Shown here piece by piece: positions 1-9,414 of a DNA stretch of 64,000 nucleotides; positions within the stretch are counted from its first letter, which is position 1; each line of letters begins with the position of its first letter. The DNA is taken from contig OW568865.1 in assembly GCA_938743325.2 (NCBI GenBank), positions 310,001 through 374,000 on the forward strand. The letters are read 5' to 3'. Source of the DNA: Pycnococcus provasolii (taxonomy: Eukaryota > Chlorophyta > Pseudoscourfieldiophyceae > Pseudoscourfieldiales > Pycnococcaceae). Made by a program: the position numbers and the translations under genes. The notes under the pieces were generated by a model that had not been told where the DNA came from, did no database searches, and saw only the letters and a list, made by a program, of their open reading frames with translations.

Positions 1-1
1 G

Positions 2-1780
2 GCTCAGCCTTGTGGCCTCTTAGAACCCTCCCAGAACACAGCAAACAACACAGCCTCGGCATACCTGCACCAGCAGAGACAGAGACAACAACACTCACCT
101 CCTAGCTCGCCAACGAAGGAGGCGGAGCTGCCGGGACTCGTCGCGAGCACGCTCGACTTGCTCGGCGATCGGGTGGACGAAACCACGCTCACGCCGAGCA
201 TGACGGAGTTCCTAGCAAACCCAAAGGTCGTCGCAAAGCTGTGCGAGTTCGTCGCGCAGAAACGAACGGAAACGGGGGAATTTCAAGACCAGAGTGCTGC
301 GGTCACACTAACCAGGGCTAGGCGTGCCGCGCAGCTGCTCAGCGAGCCACCGCGACCTATTGCACAGGTGGTGGTGCGAAGGGCTGGCCCAACAGCCGTG
401 ACGCTCTGCAGGCTGGCGCTTCCCGTGGAGCAGAACCACGGAGGCGACGCCGCGAACCGATGCACTGCACCGGCAGCAAACGCCGTGGGCGCGCTCCTGC
501 GAAGGGCGCCGAGACAGGTTGTGCGTGGTCTCGACGAGGCTGGACTGGTGCCGCAGCTACTTGCTTCTGTGGACGTCGCGCCGTGGGCTGACGGACTGCT
601 TCGCGCATTCGAGGCTATGCTCAGCACACTCGCGTCTGTCATCACGCAGCAGCGGCGTGCTGCCACCGCCGCGGCGGGCGGTGCAGGAACTCCCACCGCC
701 GTCGCCGCGACGCTCGCTCGCGTCGCGGCGCTCGTCGAGCACTCACCCATATCTGAGATGTGCCTGAGCGCCTCGAGATCGCTGTCGCTCGCCCGTGCCG
801 TGTCGCATGGCGGCGCTGACGCTCTCGCCTTCTGGGCGCGGCTGCTCTCTCTCACGACGAACGGGCCGGCGGGACCGCAGCCAGTGCTCACAGGTCGTCT
901 CGCGGGGTGCGACAACGACGCTCAGATCACCATCGCATCGTTCGTGGATCGCATCGCTCACTCCGCGCCCACGGAGACGCGAGCGCCGCTTGACCTGCTC
1001 AGCGCGCTGACGCACCTATGCAAGTTTGCCCACAACGAACTTTACGTGCGCCCGAGCTTGTCGTGCGACGCAAGGAATTCGGCTCGCGCCATCGCGGCGG
1101 CGATTCAGGAGCATGCTCGCACTCTTGTGGGCGGACTGCTTCGCTTCGTGGGTGCCACGCCACCTGAGCACCACCACCTCGGTGGCGAAAGCAAGCTGCC
1201 TACCACCTCCGTTCGCCGCATTGCTCTTCGCACGCTCGCCGCAGCCGCGGCACTTTCACCCGTCGCGGTGCTGAATGCGATTCCGGGTGTTTCTTGGAGA
1301 GCGATTGCGTCGGCATCCTTTGGGAGAGGGAAGGTCTCCGAGGCGCTTGCGGAGTCTGCCGCAAGTCTGTTCCGTGCGGCGCTGCTCGCCATGCCTGCAG
1401 ACGAGGCGATTCGACGACGCGTGCTGGCTGGTCGAGCCCCGGGCACCTCCCGACCTCGCTCCCGTCGAAGTTCCGCGTCGCCGTCGTGTTCGATGGGTCG
1501 TGAGCCTGGTTTGGTGACGCGGCTGTGCCGTTGCGTTCACTACGGGCATGGAACGGACTCGGGTGCGCACGCGCGTGCGCTTCTGCGCGACCTTACCGAT
1601 GCTGCGTACTCTGGCGACGCGCGTCTTGTGGAGGCGCTGGCGAGCAGCGGCGACTGGCGCGACTTGGTGAGCTCTAGCGAGTCTTCCGCCCGGAACGCGC
1701 TTCAGCCTTTGAATAGCAATAGCAATAGCACGACGACGACGACGGCGGCGCATAGGGCTGCAGGCACGACAAAGGCTTAA
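2..1780 (+). CDS. PP6 regulatory subunit-like (SAPS domain) protein, 5' partial
   Basis: The frame is open from the left edge to a stop at 1778-1780 (592 codons visible), so the true start lies outside the window. Around residues 62-72 the segment MTEFLANPKV followed by VAKLCEFV resembles the SAPS-domain core of PP6R/SIT4-associating proteins, which read roughly LIEFLTQPEVVEELVRYI. About 100 residues later ANAVGALLRRAPRQVV then LVPQLLASVDV resembles the SAPS segment FSKVMGLLIQRKTEQVLEFL. Family members bind the catalytic subunit of protein phosphatase 6. The rest is Ala/Arg-rich and helical-looking, with a low-complexity Ser/Asn/Thr tail. The visible N-terminal part (Gln/Ser/Pro-rich) looks disordered. 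The match is by eye only; a generic armadillo-like helical protein is the main alternative. Confidence 0.55.
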   Translation, partial: AQPCGLLEPSQNTANNTASAYLHQQRQRQQHSPPSSPTKEAELPGLVASTLDLLGDRVDETTLTPSMTEFLANPKVVAKLCEFVAQKRTETGEFQDQSAAVTLTRARRAAQLLSEPPRPIAQVVVRRAGPTAVTLCRLALPVEQNHGGDAANRCTAPAANAVGALLRRAPRQVVRGLDEAGLVPQLLASVDVAPWADGLLRAFEAMLSTLASVITQQRRAATAAAGGAGTPTAVAATLARVAALVEHSPISEMCLSASRSLSLARAVSHGGADALAFWARLLSLTTNGPAGPQPVLTGRLAGCDNDAQITIASFVDRIAHSAPTETRAPLDLLSALTHLCKFAHNELYVRPSLSCDARNSARAIAAAIQEHARTLVGGLLRFVGATPPEHHHLGGESKLPTTSVRRIALRTLAAAAALSPVAVLNAIPGVSWRAIASASFGRGKVSEALAESAASLFRAALLAMPADEAIRRRVLAGRAPGTSRPRSRRSSASPSCSMGREPGLVTRLCRCVHYGHGTDSGAHARALLRDLTDAAYSGDARLVEALASSGDWRDLVSSSESSARNALQPLNSNSNSTTTTTAAHRAAGTTKA

Positions 1781-2062
1781 AGCCTGTCGTGAAGTACATA
1801 GTAGAATACTAATACATAGACGTATATCGACGTATCCATACATAAAGGTAAGATAAGGTAGAGAGAAAAAAAAACCACCATCCATCCATCCATCATCCCA
1901 TCTCCCCCTGAACCCTACCCTAACCCTAACCCTAACTTCGCGCTTGTTTTTTCTTTTTCTTTTTTTAGTTTTTTTCTTTCGGTTCATCGTCGACGTGTCA
2001 TCCGCGTCGTCGTCGTTTTTATTTTTATTCAAAAACCTTTCGTGGCGGCGGCGGCGGCTTTC
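1781..2062. other. Intergenic region with poly-pyrimidine and telomeric motif
   Basis: No gene is visible between the PP6R-like gene and the plastid membrane protein. It holds a CATC microsatellite near 1880-1895, the telomere-type CCCTAA array at 1911-1936 and T-rich tracts up to 2040. It is the likely promoter of the gene starting at 2063. Confidence 0.6.
1911..1936. repeat. Interstitial telomere-type repeat (CCCTAA)
   Basis: About four units of CCCTAA, the first imperfect, lie 127-152 nt upstream of the ATG at 2063. Relative to that gene the motif reads CCCTAA; most other promoter copies in the window read TTAGGG. Confidence 0.8.
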
Positions 2063-3619
2063 ATGGCGCGTGCTTGCTCCTCCCCGTTCGGCTCCTTGGG
2101 TGGTCCCATAGGTCCTTCTCGTCGTGCCCGTGCTCCTTGCCTTCGTTCTGGGCTTGGGGGGCTTGCTGGCTTGCCCTTGCGCCGCGCAACAGCTCGTCTT
2201 CCTGGTCTTCGTGGTCTGGCCTCTTGCCCTTGCGTTTGCGTACCCTTGCGATCTTCTCCTTCCCGTACTCTTGGCCTGATAAGGAGGCGAAACTTGTTTG
2301 GGCCTTGTCGTGCGCTGCCTGAGAATGATAGGGAGAGTGGCGCGGGTCCATCATCACAATCTCCTGGTGGTGGTGCAACAGAGGGGAAAACAAAAACTCC
2401 GAAAGGGCCGCAAGGAAATGGCGACGACGACGACGACGACGACGATAACGAGGAAAAGCTTGCATTTCTCAAGTTCGAGACGCTCATTGGAACGATCGTC
2501 GCATCCGCAGGTGTCACTGGAACCATCGCTGTGGTATTGTCGCTGCTCTTTCGTGTCGACGTATACGGACACTTCAACGCACTTGACGTGGACGCTGGGA
2601 AACTTGGCATGATCTACTTTCTTCCCGTCTTCCTCTGGACCGCGTTCATCTTCGTTCCCAGCCACGATGAGAACACCACGATGAGAACATACAAAGAAAT
2701 CCAGTGTCGGAACAATCCAGCCATCGGATTCTCCTATCCCGAAGAGCTGCTCATCATCGTGCTGATCGAGCTCGCGGACAACATGCTGAACCGCGCAGTG
2801 ATTCTAGGCGGTGGCGGACAGTGGCTGTCCGACCGGCTGTCCGACGCCGGGTATCTCGCCTTCGACACCACGCTGGGCGACGACGCTCCCATCTGGCTAG
2901 GCTTGTCTGCGACGCAGGTGGCACAGGCGTTCGTGCTTACGTGCGCGGCTGGGTGGAAGGTTGGCACAGAGCTACGAACGAACCAGATGAGAAACGATCT
3001 CCTCGACCGCATGGCGGAAGCGCTCCGCAAACAGCCAGACTTGCTCGGCAAGGACAAGGATACGGCAAAAGTTTTCAAAAGTTTTGGCGACGACAAAAGT
3101 AAGGAGGAGGAGGAGAAGGAGGTGGTGCCGACAACGAGTGGAAGCGATGATCAGGAGACCGAGGTGGAGATTGGTGAAGATGGTTTGCCGCTGCCAGTGC
3201 GCCCTTTGACGAAGCTGCAGTACCAAGATGCGCAGGAAATCATTCAATTCCGGAGACGCGTGGATGCAGCCTCGAGTCTGGACGCAGTTGCCGACACTCT
3301 GAAGATTCTGTCGTGCGGAGCGAGCTACATCGCGACGCAGAATTTGTTTGCGCCATATGTAGCGTGCTGCGTGGGCCAAATCTTGTACTCGATTGGCCAG
3401 CGCTCTGGGCTTGACGAGTCACTCGGTCTTTTGTCCGATCGTGCGTACTTGAAGGCGACGATGTCAGATAATCCAAATCCGTTCGACAACGAATCATCAG
3501 AGACGACGAGCACATCCGACGACCCGGCGGCAGACTTCAAGCGAAAAACTATGGCAAAGTTGAAGGCTGATATGGACGCAAAGAATGCGGAGAAGAAGCG
3601 CGACGAAGATGGCGAGTGA
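2063..3619 (+). CDS. Predicted plastid-targeted membrane protein, unknown function
   Basis: 518 residues from the ATG at 2063; the in-frame GTG at 2042 is rejected as a start. The N-terminal ~75 residues are rich in Arg, Ser, Ala and Pro and poor in acids, as in a chloroplast transit peptide. An Asp run (about residues 125-135) precedes two hydrophobic segments (about residues 145-172 and 185-205). A further hydrophobic stretch lies near LSATQVAQAFVLTCAAG. A charged Lys/Glu linker follows, then a conserved-looking region with RVDAASSLDAVADTLKILSC and two more weakly hydrophobic helices. The C-terminal tail is Lys/Glu/Asp-rich. I do not recognise the family. It converges on the FKBP-like gene with only 61 nt between stop codons. 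Inner envelope or thylakoid location is inference. Confidence 0.7.
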   Translation: MARACSSPFGSLGGPIGPSRRARAPCLRSGLGGLAGLPLRRATARLPGLRGLASCPCVCVPLRSSPSRTLGLIRRRNLFGPCRALPENDRESGAGPSSQSPGGGATEGKTKTPKGPQGNGDDDDDDDDNEEKLAFLKFETLIGTIVASAGVTGTIAVVLSLLFRVDVYGHFNALDVDAGKLGMIYFLPVFLWTAFIFVPSHDENTTMRTYKEIQCRNNPAIGFSYPEELLIIVLIELADNMLNRAVILGGGGQWLSDRLSDAGYLAFDTTLGDDAPIWLGLSATQVAQAFVLTCAAGWKVGTELRTNQMRNDLLDRMAEALRKQPDLLGKDKDTAKVFKSFGDDKSKEEEEKEVVPTTSGSDDQETEVEIGEDGLPLPVRPLTKLQYQDAQEIIQFRRRVDAASSLDAVADTLKILSCGASYIATQNLFAPYVACCVGQILYSIGQRSGLDESLGLLSDRAYLKATMSDNPNPFDNESSETTSTSDDPAADFKRKTMAKLKADMDAKNAEKKRDEDGE

Positions 3620-3680
3620 TTGAAGCAAAATATGATGATATCTACAGTTATAGACTATGAAAATATTTTCTACATTGCAT

Positions 3681-5582
3681 TCACAACAATTCGTCCAGCC
3701 TCGCGCCGTTCAAACCCGTTTGGATAGTCTGCCAGGTACCCTCCGCAACACGGCGAACCCGCTCCTGCTCGCGCAGTGCCGCCGCCCGCTCCTCCTTCTC
3801 CGCTTCCGCCTGAGCGTGCTGGTCGAAGTAGTAATCGTTCATCTCCTTCGCCTCCCGCTTGCCAGATCGGTCCCACGGATTGCCCATGCTAGGTCGCACG
3901 TCACCGCGGACCTTGGACATCATGTCACGCATGCCAGCCTCGCGCTTCTCCTCAGCCTCGATTTCGGCATACTCCGCGTCAAGATCAACAGGCACCAGAC
4001 CGCGGCTGAGATCCGCGTCACGCCTGGCGGGAAATGCGTCGCGAGATGGCTGCGTCTCTTCATCGCTGTACAGGCGCACCGACGACGACTTCTTGTGCTT
4101 GTGCTTGTTCCCGTCGTCGTCCGCCGCAATCTCCTGGATCACCACGCCCCCGCTTCGTGTCGTTGGCGGTGGCGGCGGCGCGAATATGCCCTGCAGCCTC
4201 GCACGATCTTCCTTCTCACGCCGCGCCTTTTCATGAAGAAGCTTCTTGCGTTCAGAGGCGCAAGACGATGCAACACCTGGATCCGACTCTTTCGCACGAT
4301 CGAGCGATATTAGCGCGTCGTCCGTTTCGCCGAGTGCCGCAAGGCACTGCGCGCGGCGAAAGTGCACCTTCGCCACGAATGCGGCGGGCAACGCTCCTTC
4401 TCCATCAGAAAGGCGCATGCACACGTCCAGGCACGTCGCGCACGCCTGTTCACCAAGCTTGTGCCTCTCCATGCGCCTGTGGCATAGCGCGAGATTGCTG
4501 AGAATGGGCGCCCTCGCTCCATCAATGAGCCTCCTGTCCGCGGCTGCAGCGGCAGGCGTCTCGTAGTCGGCACTACGTATGCGCCGCTGTCGCCCGATGA
4601 GCAGCGCGTCTATGGCGGCGTACAGCGATGCCGCGCGCTGCGACGCCCCCGCGCCTTCGCCTGGTCGCTTCATCACGCCGTTTGCGACGGGCTTGAGCGT
4701 GGTGACGACAAAGTCCACGAGATTGGCGACGCTCTGCGCCATGTCAACATTCTCCACACCCGTGACGGTCACGTGCCACACGGCCGGCGACGACGGCGTG
4801 GGTTGAAAGTACTCCGGCACATCTCCGAGGTCGGTGGAAAGGCACGCGTGGTTGTCGTCGACGCGGAGGAGAAACGCGTCCCCTGCTTCAAGTCCAACGA
4901 GGCTCTCCTCGAGAGCAGCTGGGAACAGACCACGTCCAAGAGGAACGTCGAACGTCCGCACGTCGTTTTCCTGCCCTTCTTCGGGTATCGCTTCTGGCGT
5001 TTCCCACAAGGATGTGTTGATTCGTTGGGTGCGTACGGTGAATGTAGAGGTTGACGTGGTTGGTTCTTTCTGCGAAGTTTTTGTCGTGCTGTGCAGTCCG
5101 ACGGGTGCTGAGCGTCTCCTGCGTGCCGTTCCTGAGCATATGTTGACGACGTTGTCCACAGAAATCAGTTTGATTTGCGCGTGGTGGTTTCTCAGCCCGC
5201 CTCCCGGTGCGACGGGCGCGTCAATCATGACGTCAGCTTGTTCGCCGACGAGCATACTTCGTATGGCGATATCCAGTCCAGCACCAAACTCCGACGCATC
5301 GCGGTGAACGACGTACGAAAGGTTACGCTTATCCACGAGGACATCGCCCGTGCCGACGCAGTGTCCGACTCTGATCGTGAGGTCAAGTATGGCAGCTTCA
5401 AGAGATCGAGGCGTGAGCAGGGCGTTGGTGTAGCTTTCGGATGTGATGCGTTTGCGCACCCCTCCTGAGAGAGAGAGCCAAGGAGGTGGTGGAGGACGTA
5501 ATGAGGACTTTAACGCAGTTCGGTTGACGGTTCCGCTCAGCATGCCATCGCTGGCGCCGACGCCATTGACGACTTCGGACAT
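3681..5582 (-). CDS. FKBP-like/TPR protein (immunophilin relative)
   Basis: 633 residues. The N-terminal half carries two degenerate FKBP-like segments: about residues 60-150 contain LDIAIRSMLVGEQADVMID, matching the FKBP pattern in which a Met-x-x-Gly-Glu turn precedes a beta strand. About residues 205-285 contain FPAALEESLVGLEAGDAFLLRV. Plant multi-domain immunophilins of the FKBP42/62 type have FKBP domains followed by TPRs, and here a TPR region follows (about residues 315-460: SLYAAIDALL, APILSNLALCHRRM, KVHFRRAQCLAALGETDDAL). Canonical isomerase-site aromatics are not obvious, so catalysis is doubtful and a co-chaperone or scaffold role is more likely. The C-terminal third is charged and coiled-coil-like, ending in a conserved-looking WQTIQTGLNGARLDELL. 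The start ATG is at 5582. Confidence 0.65.
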   Translation of the reverse strand: MSEVVNGVGASDGMLSGTVNRTALKSSLRPPPPPWLSLSGGVRKRITSESYTNALLTPRSLEAAILDLTIRVGHCVGTGDVLVDKRNLSYVVHRDASEFGAGLDIAIRSMLVGEQADVMIDAPVAPGGGLRNHHAQIKLISVDNVVNICSGTARRRRSAPVGLHSTTKTSQKEPTTSTSTFTVRTQRINTSLWETPEAIPEEGQENDVRTFDVPLGRGLFPAALEESLVGLEAGDAFLLRVDDNHACLSTDLGDVPEYFQPTPSSPAVWHVTVTGVENVDMAQSVANLVDFVVTTLKPVANGVMKRPGEGAGASQRAASLYAAIDALLIGRQRRIRSADYETPAAAAADRRLIDGARAPILSNLALCHRRMERHKLGEQACATCLDVCMRLSDGEGALPAAFVAKVHFRRAQCLAALGETDDALISLDRAKESDPGVASSCASERKKLLHEKARREKEDRARLQGIFAPPPPPTTRSGGVVIQEIAADDDGNKHKHKKSSSVRLYSDEETQPSRDAFPARRDADLSRGLVPVDLDAEYAEIEAEEKREAGMRDMMSKVRGDVRPSMGNPWDRSGKREAKEMNDYYFDQHAQAEAEKEERAAALREQERVRRVAEGTWQTIQTGLNGARLDELL

Positions 5583-5931
5583 TTTGGAATGAACGCTTTT
5601 TCGAGGGAGCTTTTGTGTGTTTGGGGAAACGGAAACCCCGGGGTGCCCAGGTGCCAGGGGAGGGTTACAGAACTCCCTCTCTTCAGGGGAGGGAAGAAGA
5701 AAACGAAAAGTCTGAAAACTGAAAAGAGGAGAGCTTTTGTTTGGGGGTTGGGATCGAAGTCACACAAAGTGCGCCAAAACAGACAAAAAGTACCCCACTA
5801 AACCTTTACTTTTTACAGATCTGTCTGCCTCGCGCGCAATTCGGCACGCAGCAGGCAGGCAGCCAGGGTGAGTTACTTCCTAGGTCATTCGTAGTGAGTG
5901 TCTTTCATCAGCACGACGACATAGGGGATAC
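5583..5931. other. Intergenic region between divergent genes
   Basis: This 349-nt gap separates the divergent starts at 5582 (-) and 5932 (+). It holds a GC-rich GGGAGG-type stretch near 5640-5695 and an AT-richer stretch after 5790. I see no RNA gene. It probably contains both promoters. Confidence 0.5.
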
Positions 5932-7752
5932 ATGTCGTCGTCGCGTCGGTTCCTCCTGGCTCCTTTTTTCTCGCGCTCGTCATCTGCTTCCGGAGCTCAC
6001 GGTACCACCAATGACGACGACGATCATCAACTTCGCGAAGAAGAATCCGACTGGCCCGTTGCTGCGGACGTCACCGCGCACCTTTTTCAATCGGACGATG
6101 ATTCACCAAATAGATCAGATCAGAACACATCTTATGCCGATGTCTCTCATCAAGATCTCATGACAACGTCGTTGGCCTGGCGGCTCATCGAACAACAGCG
6201 TACCGCAAATTCAAATCGTCATCACATTAAAAAAACAACAAATATGACAGGAAGCGGCAGCAGGAGCGAAATGATAAAAGCCACGACGTCGTCGTGGGAG
6301 GAGGGGAGGAGGAGGAGGCGACAAGGACGGTGGTGGTGGAGAGGACGAGCTAGACGACACGACAACGACGATGACGACGATGACAACGGCAGCGGCGTCG
6401 AGGAGAACGCCAATCTCGCGACGATGGCTGGCGGTGAAAGCAGCAGGCGCGTAGAGACGTACGCATGTCTCGAAGCGTTGACGGCGGCGGCAAATAGACA
6501 CCACGTCATCGTCCAAATTGCGGAGGCGTGGCGACCGAGCGACCGTGGCGATGGCATGATCATTCCTGTGGACGCGCTCGTCTGGCCTGAGAATGTGCAG
6601 CGCAGTTGGAAGCACGATCGTCGCATGCGTATGCTCACGCCGCGTGACGTGCTCCTGGCACACAATCGTGCGCAGGATCGTGACAGTGTGCACGGCCACG
6701 GCTTGGCAGGAAGGACGATTGCGACTGGCGGAGGGGGCACGTGTTGCTACGTGCGTCGAGATGCTCTTCGGCGTAGCTTTTTCGCGACGCACTGCGACGA
6801 AACGGCTGATGAAAGGAGAGTCCCACGACTTCACGGCGAGAACGACGAGTGGATGCGCATCACGCTGCCGTTCGACACGGCGGAGATGCTCATATCGCGG
6901 CGCGAGGATGACGAGGCGGAAAGTGGCGCATCTCCCAGGCCCACAGGCATCTTCGGATCGAGTTCTTCACGTAGCAACAGCATGACGTCGCCTCTTGGCG
7001 ATCGGTGCGTCAGCCGATCAGACGCGCTCATGTCAATTCGACAGGCTCTCTACCTGGGCGCCTTCCCGATCGAGGCGGAGGCTGCAATTGTGAACGCCGC
7101 CATCGTGTCGGGGGAAACAACATCATCAACATCTGGCGGTCGTCGTTCGACCACGTCTCCGATCAACAACAATAGCAACAACAATCGCGCTGAGACCGAC
7201 GCTGAAATCGCTGAGTCTGCCGCCGTCACCGCCTCGGTGGCAGATAGTAGTAGCAGTACCATGCCTGACGTCGCCGCGGTGGTCCCTGTGTGGGATTTCG
7301 GAAAAGAGGGCGGCTTTTCATCAGCACGCGTCGCCGCCGTTCTCTTGTTCTTCGGAGGTTGCTCTGACGGTGGTGACACGTTCGCTCACACGGACTTTGT
7401 TCGCTTCTTGGAACGATTCTACCACCTTCCCGCCTTGGCACTTCAAGCTCCTGGAACCAACGACGACGTGACTACTGTGTGTGCAGGTTGCGGGAGGGAG
7501 CGCCTTGCGCCTCGATTTCTTCACCACAATGATTTTGGAGCGTCCATCAACAACAACGCCACTACTTCTGCTGGCCGTTTCCCTCCTCCTTTGCGCTTTC
7601 AGCGTGCGCTTGAATCTCTCAGGAGTGGACGTGGTGATGTCCGTGACGATGGCAACGGCACAAGCAAAATGCAACAGGCTCCGTGCTCGTGCGGTGTGCT
7701 CGCATATGACGCCATGAACAAAATGTGGGAGGGGAACAATAATAACTCTTGA
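5932..7752 (+). CDS. Unrecognised protein with C-terminal Cys pairs
   Basis: 606 residues from ATG 5932. The first ~160 residues are low complexity: a Ser/Arg-rich leader, then an Arg run and an Asp run. A structured block follows (about residues 170-330): YACLEALTAAANRHHVIVQI, MIIPVDALVWPENVQ and a short HGHGLAGRTIATGGGGTCC. A second block near residues 440-490 contains PVWDFGKEGGFSSARVAAVL then FFGGCSD. The C terminus has CAGCGRERLAPRF (near residue 516) and a CSC pair (near residue 585), which could form a zinc ribbon. No family is recognised. It converges on the first glycosyltransferase gene with 43 nt between stops. Base composition resembles the neighbours and I see no sign of transfer. 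Confidence 0.6.
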   Translation: MSSSRRFLLAPFFSRSSSASGAHGTTNDDDDHQLREEESDWPVAADVTAHLFQSDDDSPNRSDQNTSYADVSHQDLMTTSLAWRLIEQQRTANSNRHHIKKTTNMTGSGSRSEMIKATTSSWEEGRRRRRQGRWWWRGRARRHDNDDDDDDNGSGVEENANLATMAGGESSRRVETYACLEALTAAANRHHVIVQIAEAWRPSDRGDGMIIPVDALVWPENVQRSWKHDRRMRMLTPRDVLLAHNRAQDRDSVHGHGLAGRTIATGGGGTCCYVRRDALRRSFFATHCDETADERRVPRLHGENDEWMRITLPFDTAEMLISRREDDEAESGASPRPTGIFGSSSSRSNSMTSPLGDRCVSRSDALMSIRQALYLGAFPIEAEAAIVNAAIVSGETTSSTSGGRRSTTSPINNNSNNNRAETDAEIAESAAVTASVADSSSSTMPDVAAVVPVWDFGKEGGFSSARVAAVLLFFGGCSDGGDTFAHTDFVRFLERFYHLPALALQAPGTNDDVTTVCAGCGRERLAPRFLHHNDFGASINNNATTSAGRFPPPLRFQRALESLRSGRGDVRDDGNGTSKMQQAPCSCGVLAYDAMNKMWEGNNNNS

Positions 7753-7795
7753 AACAAAGTCTATAACCTTGAAAAGAGTTATGCTTACCTCATGC

Positions 7796-8995
7796 TTACC
7801 AAAGTCTTGATGCGAGCAAGACGTCTTTGAAAGGCACGATGATGACACTCCGATGTTTACTACCAGGTGTGAGTACCCTGCCACCTCGTTTCATCACAAG
7901 ATTTGCCATGAACCGCGAGTATCCCCCGCCACCCTGCACAAACACCTTGGCACTGGTGGCAAAGGCGAAATCGTCGTCCGCATCCCTGATGCCGCGGTAC
8001 ACTGGACACACACCAAGGCGCCTCAAGTATGCCATCACGTGGTTGATGTATTTCTCACTCCACGCTATTGTGCTTGGATTTGATAAGTGACTCGGGTTCG
8101 CCACGATGGTAATGGTGCCCAGGTCTTTTAGTTCATCACGGATGGTGTCGTAATCTTTCTCGGTAAATTGATACTGCAGCTTTAGCTTATTACCCGACCG
8201 TAGTTTCGATGATATGCAATCGTTTTTCCAGCAGTCGCCTTTGGCGATGTCGCCGAGTCGCAAGTGCATCACCGCTTCCGGCCGTGGTTCTACCAGTGGG
8301 GTCACTTCATCCAGCACTTCCATGTTCGGATATGTGCCACTGTGTCGGTACGTGCGTACGTACGAGCACGCGATGCTATGGTTGAAACGAGGAGAAGAAC
8401 ATGGTCGAATTCCGTTGGGCAATGTAAACGCGTGCTCTGATTCCGCTCCTCTGTAAAATTTGACAATATCCCCAAGCTGATATTTATTTCTGTGCGTGGT
8501 TGATGACACGTTTGAGAACGTGATTGGTTCTTGATGTTGAGGACAGGCGTAAATTGCGTCACGGAATGATTCTTCCATTGTTGTTGCCGCCAGCGAGGCT
8601 GTTGTGTTGTTGGCATTGATGGTGGGCGTGCGTTTGAGCCCGACAACAACATCTTGTTCGCGACGGCGTGTCGTGCTGTTTTGTCGGAACACGGAAGCAC
8701 GCAGTCTTCGAACGTGACGTCGTGATTGCCAGTTTGTCGTTGGTGCAGATTGCGCGCGTTCATATTTTTTGTTGGTCGCAATGATTGAGATTTGTTGTAT
8801 GATTGTCACCAAGAATAAACCAAGCGCAGCGATGAGCACGGCGTCTTTGAGAAAGCACCATCGCACAAGCCGAAGCACGCATGAACGATGAGATTGAGCT
8901 GAACCACCACGACGAGAGACAGAGCTGCCGCCTCCACCAGGATGATGACGATGGTGATGGTGGTGGGACTGACGAGGTGGGAGCGAAGGCGCCAT
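7796..8995 (-). CDS. Type-II membrane glycosyltransferase-like protein, array copy 1 (fucosyltransferase-like end)
   Basis: 399 residues. Residues 1-50 form a His-rich, basic cytoplasmic tail, residues 51-72 a single TM anchor, and residues 73-139 an Asn/Thr/Arg-rich stem. This is the Golgi type-II layout. Residues 1-139 are nearly identical to copies 2 and 3 apart from short indels. From residue 140 the sequence is unrelated to those copies. It contains AVMHLRLGDIAKGDCW, which resembles the HxRxGD motif of fucosyltransferases, and near the end AKVFVQGGGGYSRFMANLV, seen in several algal and plant glycosyltransferase-like proteins. An enzyme that adds sugar to glycoproteins or polysaccharides is inferred; donor and acceptor are unknown. 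Its upstream region is the repeated block described separately. Confidence 0.65.
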   Translation of the reverse strand: MAPSLPPRQSHHHHHRHHPGGGGSSVSRRGGSAQSHRSCVLRLVRWCFLKDAVLIAALGLFLVTIIQQISIIATNKKYERAQSAPTTNWQSRRHVRRLRASVFRQNSTTRRREQDVVVGLKRTPTINANNTTASLAATTMEESFRDAIYACPQHQEPITFSNVSSTTHRNKYQLGDIVKFYRGAESEHAFTLPNGIRPCSSPRFNHSIACSYVRTYRHSGTYPNMEVLDEVTPLVEPRPEAVMHLRLGDIAKGDCWKNDCISSKLRSGNKLKLQYQFTEKDYDTIRDELKDLGTITIVANPSHLSNPSTIAWSEKYINHVMAYLRRLGVCPVYRGIRDADDDFAFATSAKVFVQGGGGYSRFMANLVMKRGGRVLTPGSKHRSVIIVPFKDVLLASRLW

Positions 8996-9002
8996 GGATC
9001 AA

Positions 9003-9258
9003 CTACTAAATGTTAGACTATAAATGGACTTGCAAACGGGTGACTCAAAATTCAAACAGTCGAAGAAAGAAAATAACAACGGACAGATTTCCGAAGAGTA
9101 ACGGTCGAAAGAGGGTTCCAAAATCCCCTTGAAAAATCAGAAATCAGAAATCAGAAATCAGAAATCAGAAATCAGGGGGAGGGAGGGAGAGTTCGAAATG
9201 GAAATGACAACAGACGAGTTCGTTCTTATTACCGACCGGCACCTAGCCCAGCCCAGCC
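9003..9258. repeat. Repeated promoter block, copy 1
   Basis: About 256 nt directly upstream of the array copy 1 start. It is nearly identical to 10737-10992 and recurs at 13051-13290. It includes six perfect AAATCAG heptamers at 9134-9175, a GGGA-rich patch and a short TATAAA on the + strand. It belongs to the duplicated gene unit. Confidence 0.85.
9134..9175. repeat. Six-copy AAATCAG heptamer array (promoter of copy 1)
   Basis: Six perfect head-to-tail AAATCAG units, about 140-180 nt upstream of the start at 8995. The same array with the same copy number is found at 10868-10909 and 13182-13223, so it predates or was homogenised across the triplication. Confidence 0.9.
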
Positions 9259-9263
9259 GCCGC

Positions 9264-9414
9264 TCACCAAGATTTTGTCCAAAGGTGCATTGCATAGACG
9301 TCGTTGTCGTTCTCGTACAGGTCCGCCTTGCACAACGTTCTATCCGTATGATCACATGGAAAAAATGTACGAGCAGGCAATGTAGTGAACGATGTATTTG
9401 GTGACGTCGTCATT
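9264..9414 (-). pseudogene. Remnant of the glycosyltransferase C-terminal end (GT32 tail)
   Basis: This segment is nearly identical to the last ~150 nt of the full-length array copy 3 (10998-11148), including its stop codon. In copy 2 it is cut off from its gene by an internal deletion that shifts the frame and stops translation at 9410. It therefore lies as an untranslated relic in the 3' region of copy 2. Confidence 0.85.

Noticed and set aside
9134-9175. AAATCAG array as a CRISPR-like or satellite array
   Set aside because: There are no spacers; it is a 7-nt promoter microsatellite in a eukaryotic genome.
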